From Rhabditoides inermis (lineage: Eukaryota > Nematoda > Chromadorea > Rhabditida > Rhabditidae): DNA of 64,000 nt. A program made the position numbers and the translations under genes. The stretch covers positions 65,001 through 129,000 of the forward strand of contig CAWZYM010000101.1 of NCBI GenBank assembly GCA_963966185.1. The letters run 5' to 3'. Below are positions 1 to 11,800 of this stretch, piece after piece (position 1 is the first letter of the stretch; every line of letters begins with the position of its first letter). The notes beneath the pieces were generated by a model that was given only the letters and a program-made list of their open reading frames with translations, was not told the origin of the DNA and did not search any database.

Positions 1-11
1 AGTGATTCTAG

Positions 12-560
12 ATGCGGTCACTCGCCCTCCTCTCACTCCTTTCGCTCCTCGTTTCACACCTGAGTGCACTTCGCTGCCACACCGGATACACATATGTCAG
101 CGGGCAGCCGGTGGGCACTGACCAGGCAGATTGCGACGATTCCACAGTGAGAGAGAGGAAGGGAAGGAGAGAGGGAGGAGGGAGGGAGAGAGAGGGAGGA
201 GGGAGAGAAAGGAGAGAGGGAGGGAGAGGAGAGAGGGAGAGGGAGGGTGAGGAGAGAGGGAGAGAGAGGGAAAGAGGGAGAGGGAAGGAGGGAGGAAAAG
301 GAGAGAGGTAGAGAGAGCGCGCAACTGCAGGACTTTTGTTACAACGCGACCGTCTTCGGACAGACGAATTCGATGTTCAACCTGCAGAAGGGAGGCTGCT
401 CGACGAAACGATGCATGGTGAAAGAATCGAGCAGTCAATCAATAAATCAATACTTTCAGATTTCGCCGAATCAGTGTCAGCAGACAAAGATTCTCGGCTA
501 TGACTTAAAGTTCTGCTGTTGCAACGGCAAAGATCTGTGCAACAGCAAATATTCTGTGAG

Positions 561-611
<51 letters not shown>

Positions 612-646
612 GGAGGGAGAGAGAGATGGAGAGAGAGAGTCGGAGG

Positions 647-694
<48 letters not shown>

Positions 695-792
695 TAGTTC
701 AGGACAAGAACACAATGGACAAAGTCAAGGAGGGTATTAAGGATGCCGGAGGAATTCTCGGCTCGTTGGTCGACAAATTTTTCAAAGATTGA
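12..792 (+). CDS. Small secreted cysteine-rich protein, ET/Ly6-like
   Basis: Three exons, 12-146, 331-555 and 703-792, join in phase 0. The N-terminus (MRSLALLSLLSLLVSHLSA) is a clear signal peptide. The mature part is Cys-rich and ends in CCCNGKDLCN, which matches the CCxxDxCN end of Ly6/uPAR and nematode ET-module proteins, so an extracellular three-finger-like fold is inferred. The tail after the cysteine domain (MDKVKEGIKDAGGILGSLVD) looks like an amphipathic helix. Both introns are almost pure GA tract, the first starting at the donor (cacaGTGAGAGAG). Bases 418-459 could be a further 42-bp intron (GT...CTTTCAG) that keeps the frame, so the middle exon is either 75 codons or two pieces. 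Binding partner unknown. Confidence 0.72.
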
Positions 793-1158
793 AAAATCGA
801 TGAATCGATTCTTGCCTTGAGGTATTCCTTGATCTTTTCGTGTGGAAAGCTGAGCTGTTTCTCGACGATCATACACTCGACCACTGAAATTACTCCGCTC
901 TCTGTCTCTCTTCTCTCCCCCCCCCCCTCTCTCTCCTCTCTCTCTTTCTCTCTCTCTCAATATCTCTCCCTCTCTACCAATACTAGCAGGCAGTCGTCTC
1001 AGCGCGAGAATGTAAGCCTGAATACTGTTGTAGGCAGCTCGGGTTGATTCTTGAACGAGTGAGATTTCGAACAACCTGCGTCTCGCGTCTATCTTCGGCA
1101 TCCGCGAGACGAATCTGAAAACGATCGAATATCGATTATCGATTTATCGATCGATCGT
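793..1158. other. Gap between convergent genes
   Basis: The stretch lies between the stop of the secreted protein and the stop of the next gene, which is on the other strand. It holds a CT-rich run around 897-980. I see no exon, RNA gene or repeat family in it. Confidence 0.5.
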
Positions 1159-2843
1159 TCACTTTTTGGCAATATCCTTCTCGAACTGCTTGATGCTCTT
1201 CAGCATCGAATTGCGCACGTCTTTCGGAGCTGGTGAGGAAAGATCGAAGATCAGCTGAGAAAACGACATTGTTAGGGTTTTGAAAACTTCAAGAACGAAG
1301 CGTCAAAAGTGTGTTTTTTATGGTAAAGAAACGTAACCTTTTCGTGAATCTATGGAAAGATGATGTTACTGATTAGGCTTGATAAGATGCAACGAACTTC
1401 GTTGTTGAACATGCATCCGCGTCGCTCCTCCACATACAGTCGCAGCTGAGTGGACAGGAGGTTCTTGCCCTTGAGAACGCCCCGACCGGACGTCTTCCGT
1501 CTGCGCCACTGCGACTGGCATCCTGGGAGAGGGTGGAGGGAGAAAGAGAGAGAGAGAAAGAGAGAGAGGGAGAGAGAGGGAGAGAGAGAGAGGGAGAGGG
1601 AAGGAGAGAGGGAGAGAGGGAGAGAGAGAGGGAGAGAAAGGGAGAGAGGGAGAGAGGAAGAGAGGGAGAGAGGGAGAGAGGGAGAGAGGGAGAGAGGAAA
1701 AGAGGGAGAGAGAGAGAGAAGGAGGGAGAGAGAGAAGGAGGGGGAGAGAGAGAGGGAGAGAGTGAGAGAGAGGGAGAGAGAGGGAGAGAGGGCGAGAGAG
1801 AGAGGGGGAGGGAGAGAGGAAGAGAGGAAGAGAGGAAGAGAGGGAGAGAGAGAGAAGGAGGGAGAGAGAGAAGGAGGGAGAGAGAGAGAGGGAGAGAGGG
1901 AGAGTGAGAGAGAGGGAGAGAGGGAGAGAGGGAGAGAGGGAGAGAAGGAGAGAGGGAGAGAGGGAGAGAGGGAGAAAGGAAGAGAGGAAGAGAGAGGGGG
2001 GAGAGGGAGGGAGTGAGAGAGGGGGAGAGAGAGAGGGAGAGGGAGAGAGGGAGAGGGAGAGAGGGAGAGAGGGAGAGAGGGAGAGAGAGAGAGAGACTCA
2101 CTCTGCACCATCTTCATCCGTCTGTGTGGATCTTCCGGATACTTTCCCATTAGGAATTCGAGAAACGCGACGCGCTGACTGCACCATAGCCATTCCTAAA
2201 AAACAGAGGGAAATACTTATAGGATATCCCCCATTTACACGGTTCGGCAATCATCGGTGGTCGGTCAGACAAACGAGAAATGACGAAGAATTATGCGAAA
2301 ACCTCATCATAAGGTTTTTCTCACTTATATAACGGTATCTAGAGCTAAATTCAAAAATCGATTTCCAAGCGTTTGTCGGGATATCCCTTTTTCATACCAT
2401 ATTCAAAATTTGAGGTCTTTAGCTTTATCTCAACATTGAAGAAAGTTATTTCCAATTAACTATTTCCCTATTGAACACCTGGATATCGATGGTTATCGAT
2501 GAATATAAAATTTAGTTTCCACTTAATCAAAAATCGAATTTCAAGCGTTTCTCACAATTCTTCTTGCGCAGCTCCTGTGAAAATTTCAAAAAGTTACAAA
2601 ATTTCGGTGTTACGGTGTTATTAAGAACGGTGTTATTTCCGATTGAAGGTGGAGAACTCTGCTTCATTTGACTTGCAAATGACCCTCATTTCCATGAAAT
2701 CAGACCGCCAAGCGCGCGAATCGCGCGGTCGAACGGTCTCGCGCAGGCCGATAGCGCGACTAGATGCGATGAAATGATGTCTAGAAAATATGCGGCGAGA
2801 TGGCTGCCGTACCGTGAACCGGGTAACGCAGATAACGGATAAC

Positions 2844-2899
<56 letters not shown>

Positions 2900-3193
2900 A
2901 AGGATAAAGTGAGGCGTGAGACGAGTCGCAAACTTGATACTGATGACATAGTTTTTCTTCGAATACGTATTGATGATAGATTATAAGACACACTCGATCT
3001 ACCTGTATCTGGAGGGCCAGATCCCTCAACGGCCCCTCCAGGCGACACGTCTGCGCGCGCTGCGAGAACTCGAGATGTTCCATAGGGAACAGATCCACCA
3101 CCCACATCCAACGCTTCTGCAAGAGGGCTCTCTCCCTCTTCCTCTCTCTCTCCCTCTCTCTCTCTCCCCCTCTCCCTCTCTCTCCCCCTCTCC

Positions 3194-3226
<33 letters not shown>

Positions 3227-3342
3227 CTACCGCTATAGCGATATCCTCCAGTGGTGTGCTCGCTGTGAGTTCCTGCAGCTTGCGTTGTCTGTACAGGAGT
3301 AGACGATGCGCGGCGAGGAACCTTCTCCTGTAAGCGAGTGTT

Positions 3343-3388
<46 letters not shown>

Positions 3389-3730
3389 AAGAGAGAAAGA
3401 GGGTCACCTGTATAGTGCGGGTCGCCTTCTCATCTCCTCTATCTGATCCTCCCTCCACTGCTCGATCAACTCCCGGCGTGACACGGGTGGCAGTGGATGC
3501 AGGGTGAACACCTGATATTGATTGATATCGATTTTATAACACACCAGGACACCACCCCTTCCGTCTTCCTCTACACCCAACCTGTTTTCTATAACTTACA
3601 ATTTCCAGGTATCTGATGTTCGTGCTCCAAACCACGACACATGCTAGCACAACAACATCAAGTGCGACACTGGTCCAGGAATGATTATCGATCAAGTATC
3701 GTCTTCCCAGCACTAACCTCGTCAGCCTAC
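1159..3730 (-). CDS. Unrecognised gene with one membrane segment and a basic, Trp/Arg-rich C-terminal region
   Basis: I do not recognise the family. Reading 5' to 3' on the minus strand, an exon near 3590-3730 carries a hydrophobic segment (SVALDVVVLACVVVWS) and ends at GTAAGT. It is followed by 3511-3408 (RRELIEQWREDQIEEMRRR), an exon starting RRFLAAHRLLLYRQRK (about 3335-3230), KRWMWVVDLFPMEHLEFSQR (about 3118-3014), EWLWCSQRVAFLEFLMGKYP (about 2197-2104), CQSQWRRRKTSGRG (about 1527-1400), a four-codon microexon IHEK, and the last exon ending KQFEKDIAKK. Phases agree across each junction I followed, including the microexon, so this is a spliced gene rather than noise. The 5' end was not found. 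The intron at about 2100-1530 is nearly all GA/CT tract. Confidence 0.55.
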
Positions 3731-3819
3731 CTGTCTCTCCCCGGCTTTAGCCTATGTATCTAGCATCTTAGGCACTACTGTATACTTCATGTCATTGACA
3801 CAATTTGTGTTGTCATATT

Positions 3820-3862
3820 CAGATATAACGATCCCGGATGAACGATTGACTGATAGATAGAT
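3820..3862 (+). repeat. 3' end of a retroposon-like repeat with a tetranucleotide tail
   Basis: The stretch containing cccggatgaacgattgactg followed by a gatagatag tail matches the ends at about 40330-40356 (+) and 56398-56440 (-). A unique end followed by a simple tail is typical of SINE or LINE 3' ends. This copy is short and diverged. Confidence 0.4.
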
Positions 3863-3870
3863 GACGTTCT

Positions 3871-4046
3871 CGTAATCTAACCCCATCTTGTTCTCGGCTA
3901 GAATGACCCCGTATTCAAGCGGCTAAAAAAATTGGCGTGCAACGATTGCGTTCCACTTCAATTCACACATTCACGAAAACTCACCTGCAGCGAACACATG
4001 TCCGTTCGCGATCCGAAGCCCCCTTTATCCTTTTATCCTTTATCTT
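3871..4046. other. Gene-free sequence
   Basis: This lies between the retroposon tail and the terminal-inverted-repeat element. I see no exon or repeat in it. Confidence 0.4.
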
Positions 4047-4438
4047 TTAAAGGTACACTGGCGACTTATTTTTCACTCGGAATGTTTAAAAGAATCATAT
4101 AATCCAAAATCTTAATCGATTTGTGAGAAAGAACAACGATTATCCGTCGCTTTCAAATGTTGCAACTCGCTGTTGCAACATTTTATTTCAAACTCAAAAC
4201 TGGTCCCACCACGACTTTCATTCCGTTGAACTCTTCAATACTGCAGAATTGGCGAGAGAACACGTAATCCTAGACGAATGAAGCACGTTCATTTACTATG
4301 TGGCTCAATGCGTGTGTGCGCTGTAGTGGCACAGACCTCGCCGGTTCGAGTCCTGTCTACGGCAAATGTTTTGCATGAGTGGTAATGCGCGTTCAAGAGA
4401 GCTAGTTGCAGAATCATAAGTCGCCACTGTTCCTTTAA
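4047..4438 (+). mobile_element. TIR element with a tRNA-like core, copy 1 (complete)
   Basis: The 392-bp element has terminal inverted repeats: TTAAAGGTACACTGGCGACT at the left, and a right end reading TAAGTCGCCACTGTTCCTTT before AA. Inside, TGGCTCAATGCG (around 4301) resembles a tRNA A box and GGTTCGAGTCC (around 4341) is a good B box, on the plus strand. Related copies occur at 8259, 18920-19135 and 46210-46562. The combination suggests either a MITE that captured a tRNA-derived SINE or a SINE that sits inside a MITE. No protein is encoded. Confidence 0.75.
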
Positions 4439-4889
4439 GGAAACCACAAGACGTTCTGCGTATTTGTTATTGTTGGTGTCGCACCTCTCTAGTGTATGCG
4501 CAACGGAAGCGCACTGGGTGCATGGTTTTCGCGATGAATGGAGAGACGGGGCGGCGCATCGCTGGAACGAGAAGAATGTGATACATAACATAGTCAGAAG
4601 CTGCGCATCGCTGCGAAAACGACGGAAATCAGCCGTAGCGTCGAATATCGGAAAGTGGCTCGCTTATTTGCACAGTCTGCTCCTTGCAGACTGAGAACGC
4701 GGAAAAGTTTGAAGGACGACAAGTATGTAAGTAAGTACGGTAATCATTCTCTAAATCAAGATATAAAGATAATTTCACAAGTTATGAACAGCATGTCAAT
4801 CGGCATCTTTCGAAATAAGAAGGGGGCGTGGTCAGTGGAGCGTGAGTGGCCCATGCACACCAAATATGCTAATGTGCTGCGTCAGACAA
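4439..4889. other. Gene-free upstream region of the secreted-protein gene
   Basis: This is sequence between the repeat element and the start codon at 4890. Several short open frames occur, but none has exon-like phase or composition. A promoter is expected here but no clear TATA box is visible. Confidence 0.4.
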
Positions 4890-5430
4890 ATGGCTCGAAG
4901 CGGCATCGACTGGTTGGTATGGCTACTGCTGATAGTGTGCATCGTACAGGCTGACACTGAGCTCACGGTAGATGATATCTCTTCTTCTACTTCTTTTATT
5001 ATCTTTCTTAATCCTCTCCTCTCTTCTCTCTCCTCTCTTCTCAGATTTTTGTTCAATCAAATGTTCGACTTAGGCTCATCAGCAGGATATGACGACTCGA
5101 TTTGTCACAATGTTGCACAGATTGAATAACACCGCTATCAAAGAAATCTATGCGAGCGATGTGGACGATTTGAAAAACGTTACGGTAAGTAGGTCGAATT
5201 CAAGTGGCACACTTCGAAACCACCTGTGTTTCGCAAGAGATCTAGAGACTTATTAGATTGGCATAAGTGTATAGAGTAAAGATGTATTGTTTCAGAAGAT
5301 GATTGCTTGGAAGTCGAGTATCATCATAGAACTTCTGGACGCCAATGTGACAGGATCGCGCACAACGCTCGCTGTGAAAGCTGGAGCTGACGCTGACTTA
5401 CAAGTAGCTGGAGCTGACGCTGACTTGTAA
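4890..5430 (+). CDS. Small secreted protein of unknown function (107 residues)
   Basis: Three exons, 4890-4967, 5074-5184 and 5296-5430, all join in phase 0 with lengths of 78, 111 and 135 bp. The first exon encodes a signal peptide (MARSGIDWLVWLLLIVCIVQ, then ADTE). The mature part is hydrophilic with no cysteines and two potential N-glycosylation sites (NNT and NVT), plus a third NVT across the exon junction. The end is a short tandem duplication (AGADADLQVAGADADL) encoded by a near-identical 24-bp repeat. No family recognised. A GT inside that duplication (after CAA, near 5403) lies in the correct phase to splice into the SGT1-derived exon at about 5622, so a longer chimeric product is possible. 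Confidence 0.6.
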
Positions 5431-5504
5431 GCGCGCGCACGGTCGGTGGGAGAGGCTGTGCGCAAGGTGGGAGGGGAGGGGGAGAGAGATAGCATTGGAT
5501 AGTT

Positions 5505-6085
5505 GGCGGGGAGAGATCTCGTATCGTATGGGGGGTGGGGGAGTTTGGAATTGATATCGGGTAGTTGTCGAATGACTTGATTGAGGAGAGAAGGAAAAGG
5601 AGAGCTTTAGATGGTTTCAGAAGATCTACGCGGATGCGTCGGATGATGTGAAGCGAGCGATGATGAAGAGCTACTCCGAGTCTGGCGGCACCGTCCTCTC
5701 TACTAACTGGAACGAGGTGCGATTTTGCAGTCTCGTACTGTGGCCTAATCGATGTTACAGATTTACAGGTAGTATTGTATTTACATGTTGTATATTTATG
5801 TGTTCCAGATCTCCAAGAAGAAGACTGAGGTGAAGCCGCCCGATTCGATGGAGTATAAGAAGTGGTGAACACGTCTGTGATGTTCTTCTCCGCGCGTTTC
5901 CGGTGCATGATGTACACAGCGTTTTATTGCGATAAATTGTTTTGATTGGTTGTATCATTGCGATACTTGCTACTTATTTGAAAACTTGAATGCTCCTTCC
6001 GCTTGCCAGCGAAAGAGAGAGAGAGAGAGAGGGGGGGATGAGAGAGAGAGAGAGCATTCGTGAAATATAATAAACGTGTTGTGTA
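5505..6085 (+). pseudogene. Displaced 3' fragment of SGT1 (SGS domain exons and 3' UTR)
   Basis: The two last exons of SGT1 are present: [20 protein letters not shown] (about 5622-5716) and [19 protein letters not shown] followed by TGA (about 5809-5867). The flanking introns and 3' UTR match the minus-strand SGT1 gene at 20946-21725, including the string gtatcattgcgatacttgct and an AATAAA at about 6069. The N-terminal CS domain is missing, so alone it cannot make SGT1. Both exons keep an open frame and good splice sites, so the fragment may be expressed as 3' exons of the upstream secreted gene. Called a pseudogene because no start of its own is visible. Confidence 0.75.
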
Positions 6086-6305
6086 TAATGAATGAGATCT
6101 CGCGAAAAGTATTTCTTCTATCTTTATTGTCCATAATAGTGATATGCCGAATAATAGAATAAAACAGTGGGCGAACTACGCAATTATTTTATAAACTTGT
6201 AAAAAAAAAATCAATTAAAAAATAATTCATTTTTTATTGAATTTATTTGGTTACATGATTTTATTTATTTATATTATTTACAAATTGATAAGTGTTGTGT
6301 GCAGT

Positions 6306-7634
6306 TTACTTCTTGGTCTTGAGATAGATGCCTATTTTTTTGGCGAGAATAGCATTTCCATGAATCTGAAATAAATGATTAAATATATTTTTGAGCGCAT
6401 CCAAGATAAAACTCACACGAGCTTCTCTATATAGTTCTTTGAATTCCCGATCCGTCGTTGGCAGTTCAAACGTTTCATCTCCAAGGACAGTTCTTATTCT
6501 ATTTGTCAGGCCTTCTCTATCTGAAAACATCATCACTCAACCATTTTATTCTTTCACTTACCAATCTGCATGAAGTCGATAAGATTTCCGCGGAGAGTCA
6601 TATCGTAATATGCGAGGAAGAATATATTTTTAAAAGGCCTATTAATACGCACTGGTGTAATCATGTCCTGAATTGATTATATTAACAAACACTAAAAACA
6701 CATGCAACATTTATGGCCGGAGAAACAACATTTTTTAGCCGTGAATTTTGACAAAAATCCTGGTTGAGAGAGTGACATGAAGGCATGAAGCATCTTATAC
6801 TGATCTCCTGAGAGAACACATTGAAACGACATTCCAATTCTATACAACTCGCGTATTTTGCAGTCGAATGTGATTGTAACCTGATCGCGACGATAAACAA
6901 ATTTTTGGCTAAACGTTGCACATACGTTTTCCCGTAGGCAGTTTTTGATGACATCTGTGTAGATGGAATCAGGCTTGGTCCACATAGCGGGCCACGATAA
7001 GTAGATCGATCCATCGTCACAAACGAAGCGGAGATGCCCGCACACCGGCCCCAACCACGCTCTGCAAACAACAACATGAATTCTTATTGTATTATTGTAA
7101 CATTACTTATTATTACTTAATATACAGTCGCCGGACGGACTATTTTAATCGTTCGAATCGCGAGAGACAATGGGAAAGTGAGAGAGCGGCGCGCGCACAA
7201 CGTCTGCGTCTCTTCTTTCCCCACAGTCTTTTCGCGCGCGAATTCAAATACTTAGACGTGTATAGCCTAATTTCCGAGCACTGTACTTGTGTCCTGAACT
7301 TGCCAACTACCCGATATCAATACTCATTATTATTTGTTTCTTGTTACTGTATTATAACTTATTGTATTATTGATAATTTCCACAAAAAAACTTGTCTTAC
7401 TCGGGATACGGAGACGGTGGAGGAGAGATTTTGCCGTACTGAGCTATGAGTGTGGTGAGAGCGGGCAAACAGAAAAACTAAACGTATCATCGTTTTACAC
7501 AAACACAAGAAAATGTGCATAACATAAAAAATGCAAAACAAATACCTGAGAGACTTTGATAAAGGCATGCTTCTCTTTAGTAGACATCGACTGTACCACT
7601 TCTATGAGAGTTTCGATTCGATGCTTTAGAAACC
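6306..7634 (-). CDS. Unrecognised spliced gene
   Basis: Exons on the minus strand, in order, carry FLKHRIETLIEVVQSMSTKE (about 7634-7546), YGKISPPPSPYPE (about 7440-7402), GPVCGHLRFVCDDGSIYLSW onward (about 7062-6765), VRINRPFKNIFFLAYYDMTL (about 6668-6575), GLTNRIRTVLGDETFELP (about 6522-6422), and a last exon ending AKKIGIYLKTKK before the stop at 6306. Donors fit (GTAAGACA, GTAAGTG). The product seems to be a soluble protein of over 220 residues. I see no signal peptide and recognise no domain. The start codon was not placed; codon composition is exon-like throughout. Confidence 0.5.
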
Positions 7635-7949
7635 TGAAAGAAGTAGGAATGAACATTTATCACAAAAGAACGTTATGTGATCAGTTTCGAAATGAATTCA
7701 TGAAAGTTATTGTTATTCTAATGACTTCATGAAACCGAATTTGGTAGTCTTATATCACAGCGTTAACACTTAACTGTACAGAGCGTTAACAGAGGTTAGA
7801 TAGAACACACATAAACTGGGAACACACATACAAGCGAGTTTTTTTTTTGAAAAGGTTCGTTAGTTCGGCTGCAAAAAAAAACAATGAACACGAAATTGTT
7901 TACAGACCGAGAAAAATAGTTCCACGAATACGACCGCATTTGACTGTGC
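7635..7949. other. Gene-free sequence
   Basis: AT-rich sequence upstream of the previous gene. I see no exon, RNA gene or repeat match. Confidence 0.4.
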
Positions 7950-8215
7950 TCTAGCGTGCCTACCGATCTCTAGCCGCCTCGCACTCTCTTGACTCTCCCG
8001 CACCCGCGTCAGCCGCTCTCTAGTCTCTCTCTAGTCAAGTGGCGACAACTGATTCACAGTCCAAGGAATAGTTAGTTTCCACACCACCCCTCTCGTACTC
8101 CACCGCTTTGGAAAGTTGCGCGCGAGCGAAACTTCGATTTGAATCTAGCTCTCGATGTCTATCGATTTCTAGCCGTCTCGCACTCTCTTCACTCTTGCGC
8201 TCTATAGAACATGAA
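7950..8215 (-). repeat. Diverged partial copies of the 939-bp TIR element family
   Basis: The segment around 8040-8210 (accacccc, then gttgcgcgcgagcgaaactt, then tctatcgatttctagccg) lines up with the right arm of the element at 39100-40038. A second, shorter match lies at about 7952-8030 (cgatctctagccgcctcgca). No intact end is visible. These are probably old remnants. Confidence 0.5.
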
Positions 8216-8258
8216 GAAAACGCGTCGCAAAACTTTCGCATTCTGTGGACATAGTGTA

Positions 8259-8490
8259 TTAAAGGAACAGTGGCGACTTATTTTCGACTCATAATAATAT
8301 TAAAAATCATATTAACCTAACACATTTGCATTTTGTGCGAAATAACGACGATTCTGCGTTACTTTTAAATCTGCAACTGCCTGGGATGCAGGAGATTTTT
8401 CGAATCTAAAATTGGTCCCAACACGAATGGCCTACCGCCCAACTCTTCAATACTGCAAAAATTGGGTTCGGAGCATAAAGCATCACTGTC
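8259..8490 (+). mobile_element. TIR/tRNA-like element, copy 2 (right end missing)
   Basis: The left end TTAAAGGAACAGTGGCGACT matches copy 1 at 4047, and the following text (attggtcccaacacgaatgg, then aactcttcaatactgcaa) matches its left half. The tRNA-like core and the right inverted repeat are absent, so this copy is truncated. Confidence 0.6.
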
Positions 8491-8866
8491 ATATAATGAC
8501 TTTTCAGGGTTTAGTCATAAAAAGACTGGTAAACGACATATTATAAATTCTCTTAGTTATTATTTGACTACAAATTCTCAAAAAATAACTAAAGGGTAAC
8601 TGAAGTCATAATTAGACTTGCTGAGACGTCATAATTTGACTTCATCAGATTTTGACTTCAGTTAAAGTCTTTTTTTTACTACTCCATTTGTGAATACCAT
8701 TCAAACCATCGTATTATCTATGGCGTGTGTGTGGTAAACGTGAATTAACATTCCTTTCATATTACTTTATAAGCCCCACAATTTTCAAACAAAGCAAGAT
8801 GATTCAAATCAAATAACATTTTATGTACATACCACAAAAAGAATATCGAACAATACAAAAATAAAC
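8491..8866. other. Gene-free sequence next to the transposase stop codon
   Basis: This region contains imperfect repeats of a gacttcagt/tgactt motif between about 8500 and 8670. It could hold the 3' end of the transposon, but I could not define a terminal inverted repeat. Confidence 0.35.
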
Positions 8867-11800
8867 TCAACTGTCATTGCGAACACGGAGAGAGTTATTA
8901 TGAACAGAAAAAAATAGAGTGAGCATCTTCACAAACTTGATACAACCCATGAAAGACACATGGCTAGACAACTTTTCTGCCAACGCGTTCACTTGTTCTG
9001 CGGCAGACGAATTCACAGAAGACAACTCACGGTTCGCGTTATAGGAAATTAGTCTCAGGGACTTGTAACACCCAACGTGATTAACAGAGTGAAAACGATC
9101 AATAAGCATCGCAGTGTTCGCAAAGTGTCTAGGTTCACGAGCTAGGGCGTACGTGAGCAATCTACAGCTGTTATCATAGATCAAGTATTTGGGCATGTCA
9201 GCTGGGTCAAAATACTCGAGAAACACCTTGAAAATGTGCCGGACGCTCTCGGGCTCCCTAAGTAGAACGAATCCGTATACTACCAGGTGAGGGCACTGGA
9301 AGCTCAGATATCCGTCTCCGAGTCGCCTACCAGCATCTGAAAACACGCAGTTAGATGTTTCATATTGCATGCCTACAAACCTGCTAATTTATCCGAACAG
9401 CGCGCCTCTTCCGTCTCAGTGTCTTTCACGAACGTGTTTGCCGAACGAATCTTATTCCACCACGGGAACCACTCCAGAGGGTCTTCAACCGGCGGTCGAT
9501 GTGGGGAAATACGAGTGTACTCCAGGGCAGCGGCTGCCTTCTCCAACTGCATTAGAATGACTGTAGCGACGCATCCATCCAGATAACCATCGTTTGCCGC
9601 AAGTATAGGAGTAACTGCTTGTAGGAAGGTGGGTGCTCGTTCCACTAACTCTTCTAGTATCCTTGTGTCCGACAGAGGGCTAGCAATGTTGGGTCGCGTA
9701 GATGACGGAGTGAGAACTAGCTGATGAACCACAGATTGCAGGAATCTGAAGTCTGTGTAGAGAGGGAATAGACCACGACTCGGTGTATCAGAACACTGAG
9801 ACTTGAGTAGATGGCGGTACTCGGGATGAACATAGCCGGTAGTATCCGATGTGTGGCTCAAATACGCGCGAAGACGCGACGACCCAGCTATGCTTCTTGC
9901 ATCGATATCCTGTATCTTCTTCTTTCCGTCGGCGTACTCGGACAGATCCGAACGAAACGGGTCGCGAAAGAGTCCCATAGAAGCAGTCTCTTGCACTTGG
10001 ATTGGGTCTGCGTGCTGAAAAAAAGTCATGAAGTGGTATACTTAACACAATTGCTCACCACATGGGCCGGGTAGTCGGGAAGCAAAGCACGAAGTGGTAA
10101 TCGCTTTCCATCCACGACGATCACGCTGGGACGTTCCTTACAGATGGTACACGGGTTCGAAGTTGGTTTCAAAGCAGATAACAGGCAGTCAACATAGCGC
10201 TGCAATGATTTGTTTCAAATAGTATCTCTATTAATGCAAACCTCCAGCGACGATGGAGAAATCACATATGACGCGCTGGTAGAGGGGCACATACTGTCAG
10301 TGCTGATTAGAATCTCGTACATCCTGGTTAGAGGTGTCCCTCTCACCTACAATCAAAAACAATATGTACAATTCAATAATGATGTAACAAACCTGTCCCT
10401 TGATACAGCGAAGAAGAAGCCCAGCATCCACTACTATCAGGTCCGAGAAAAGGAACAGACTCGCCGCAAAGAAGGCCTTCCTGAACAACAACAATAATGA
10501 CCGGAAGGTAAATAAGTGTAATACCTTCTGCACTGTCGTTGTACGGTGTGTCGAATAGTGATGGAAAGGCCTGCCACGCCTTCTTCATTGACAAACCGAA
10601 ACATCTCTGAACGAGTTAAAACGTTGTTGATAAAAAAAACTAATAATATACCTGTTCGAACAGCTGTAGAGGCGTAGCAGGTTTGGCACGGGCACGTTAT
10701 CACGTCTCCTTCCCTGTAGACACTTCTCTTCGCTCGGATATCAATGCACTCCAGCTGGCGAGCATCGATGAATTCTTGTATGGTTGGCCGAACGCCACCG
10801 ACGGACACATACCTATATGAAAACAGTATCAGTGAAACTAAATCAGGTGAAAGTTGACTTACCCACAATGATCACAGTTTTCCTTATTGCACGAGAGACA
10901 TCGAGATCGCCTTGTTTGCACAAGTACAAGCGCTGCTCCTTCCTCTCCATCTGGGACCAAGTGCAATCCTCCGTTGCAGTTGTGCGGCAAGGTGTGGACT
11001 ATGTGGGGATGACCTTAAGAAACAAAGAATATACCTATGACTTCTTGGAAACATACCTTCCCGAGCGGCCCTTATGTGGAAGCATTCAGATTGAGCTGCT
11101 GATGCCTTGAGAGTGAGCTGGTTGAGATGCGCAGTTAATCCGGATATTGCTGCTGTGCGCTGGCGGGAACACGTACAGAAACTCACATCGCCATCTGAAA
11201 TAGCACGTTTGATTGATATTGTTACTTGAAATGTACCTGTGGTCACTTTGAAGCATTTTGCCCAATCCAACCGCTTGGGTTTCGTCGGATCGCCAGCTCG
11301 CGAAGATAAAACAAGAGTTTCGTCTGAAAAAGCGAAGGGTCAACGAAAACTCAAAAGGTACTCGCTCTTGAAAGTGTACATTAGTCGAGCGTCCTCTTGC
11401 CACGCCGAGAAAACGCTAGCCGGGTCGGGATCGCCCTCAAAAACAAAGGTATAGATGAAAAGTTGATGGTGGAGCTGTACTGAACATGTGAAAAAACCTC
11501 ACTTCAGAGGATGACGAAGAAGAGTATGTGGGTGCAGTGGAAGGCATCGCGGTCATGGGTGCGTCGGGTGAGGCAACGGTGGCTGAAGATCCCTGGTTGA
11601 CGGGACGAACAGGTCGTCCAGTACTCGGTTCTTCATCAGAAGAGAACAACGACAACAAGTTACGGTTTTTCCGTACCATTGCTGGCAAGTAATAATTGAA
11701 TAAGAACCAATTAAATAAGAATTAAAAAATATTTCAGTGAATTTGACACAGATTTGAACACACAATAATAAGACCGTATCTCGGGAAAAAATGTATTTCT

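Noticed and set aside
1350..2150. Long Ser/Leu- or Arg/Glu-rich open frames on both strands
   Set aside because: They are translations of (GA)n/(CT)n tract within an intron of the minus-strand gene. The same holds at 505-1101, 19655-19931, 36850-37010, 44390-44660, 52759-53350 and 55118-55440.
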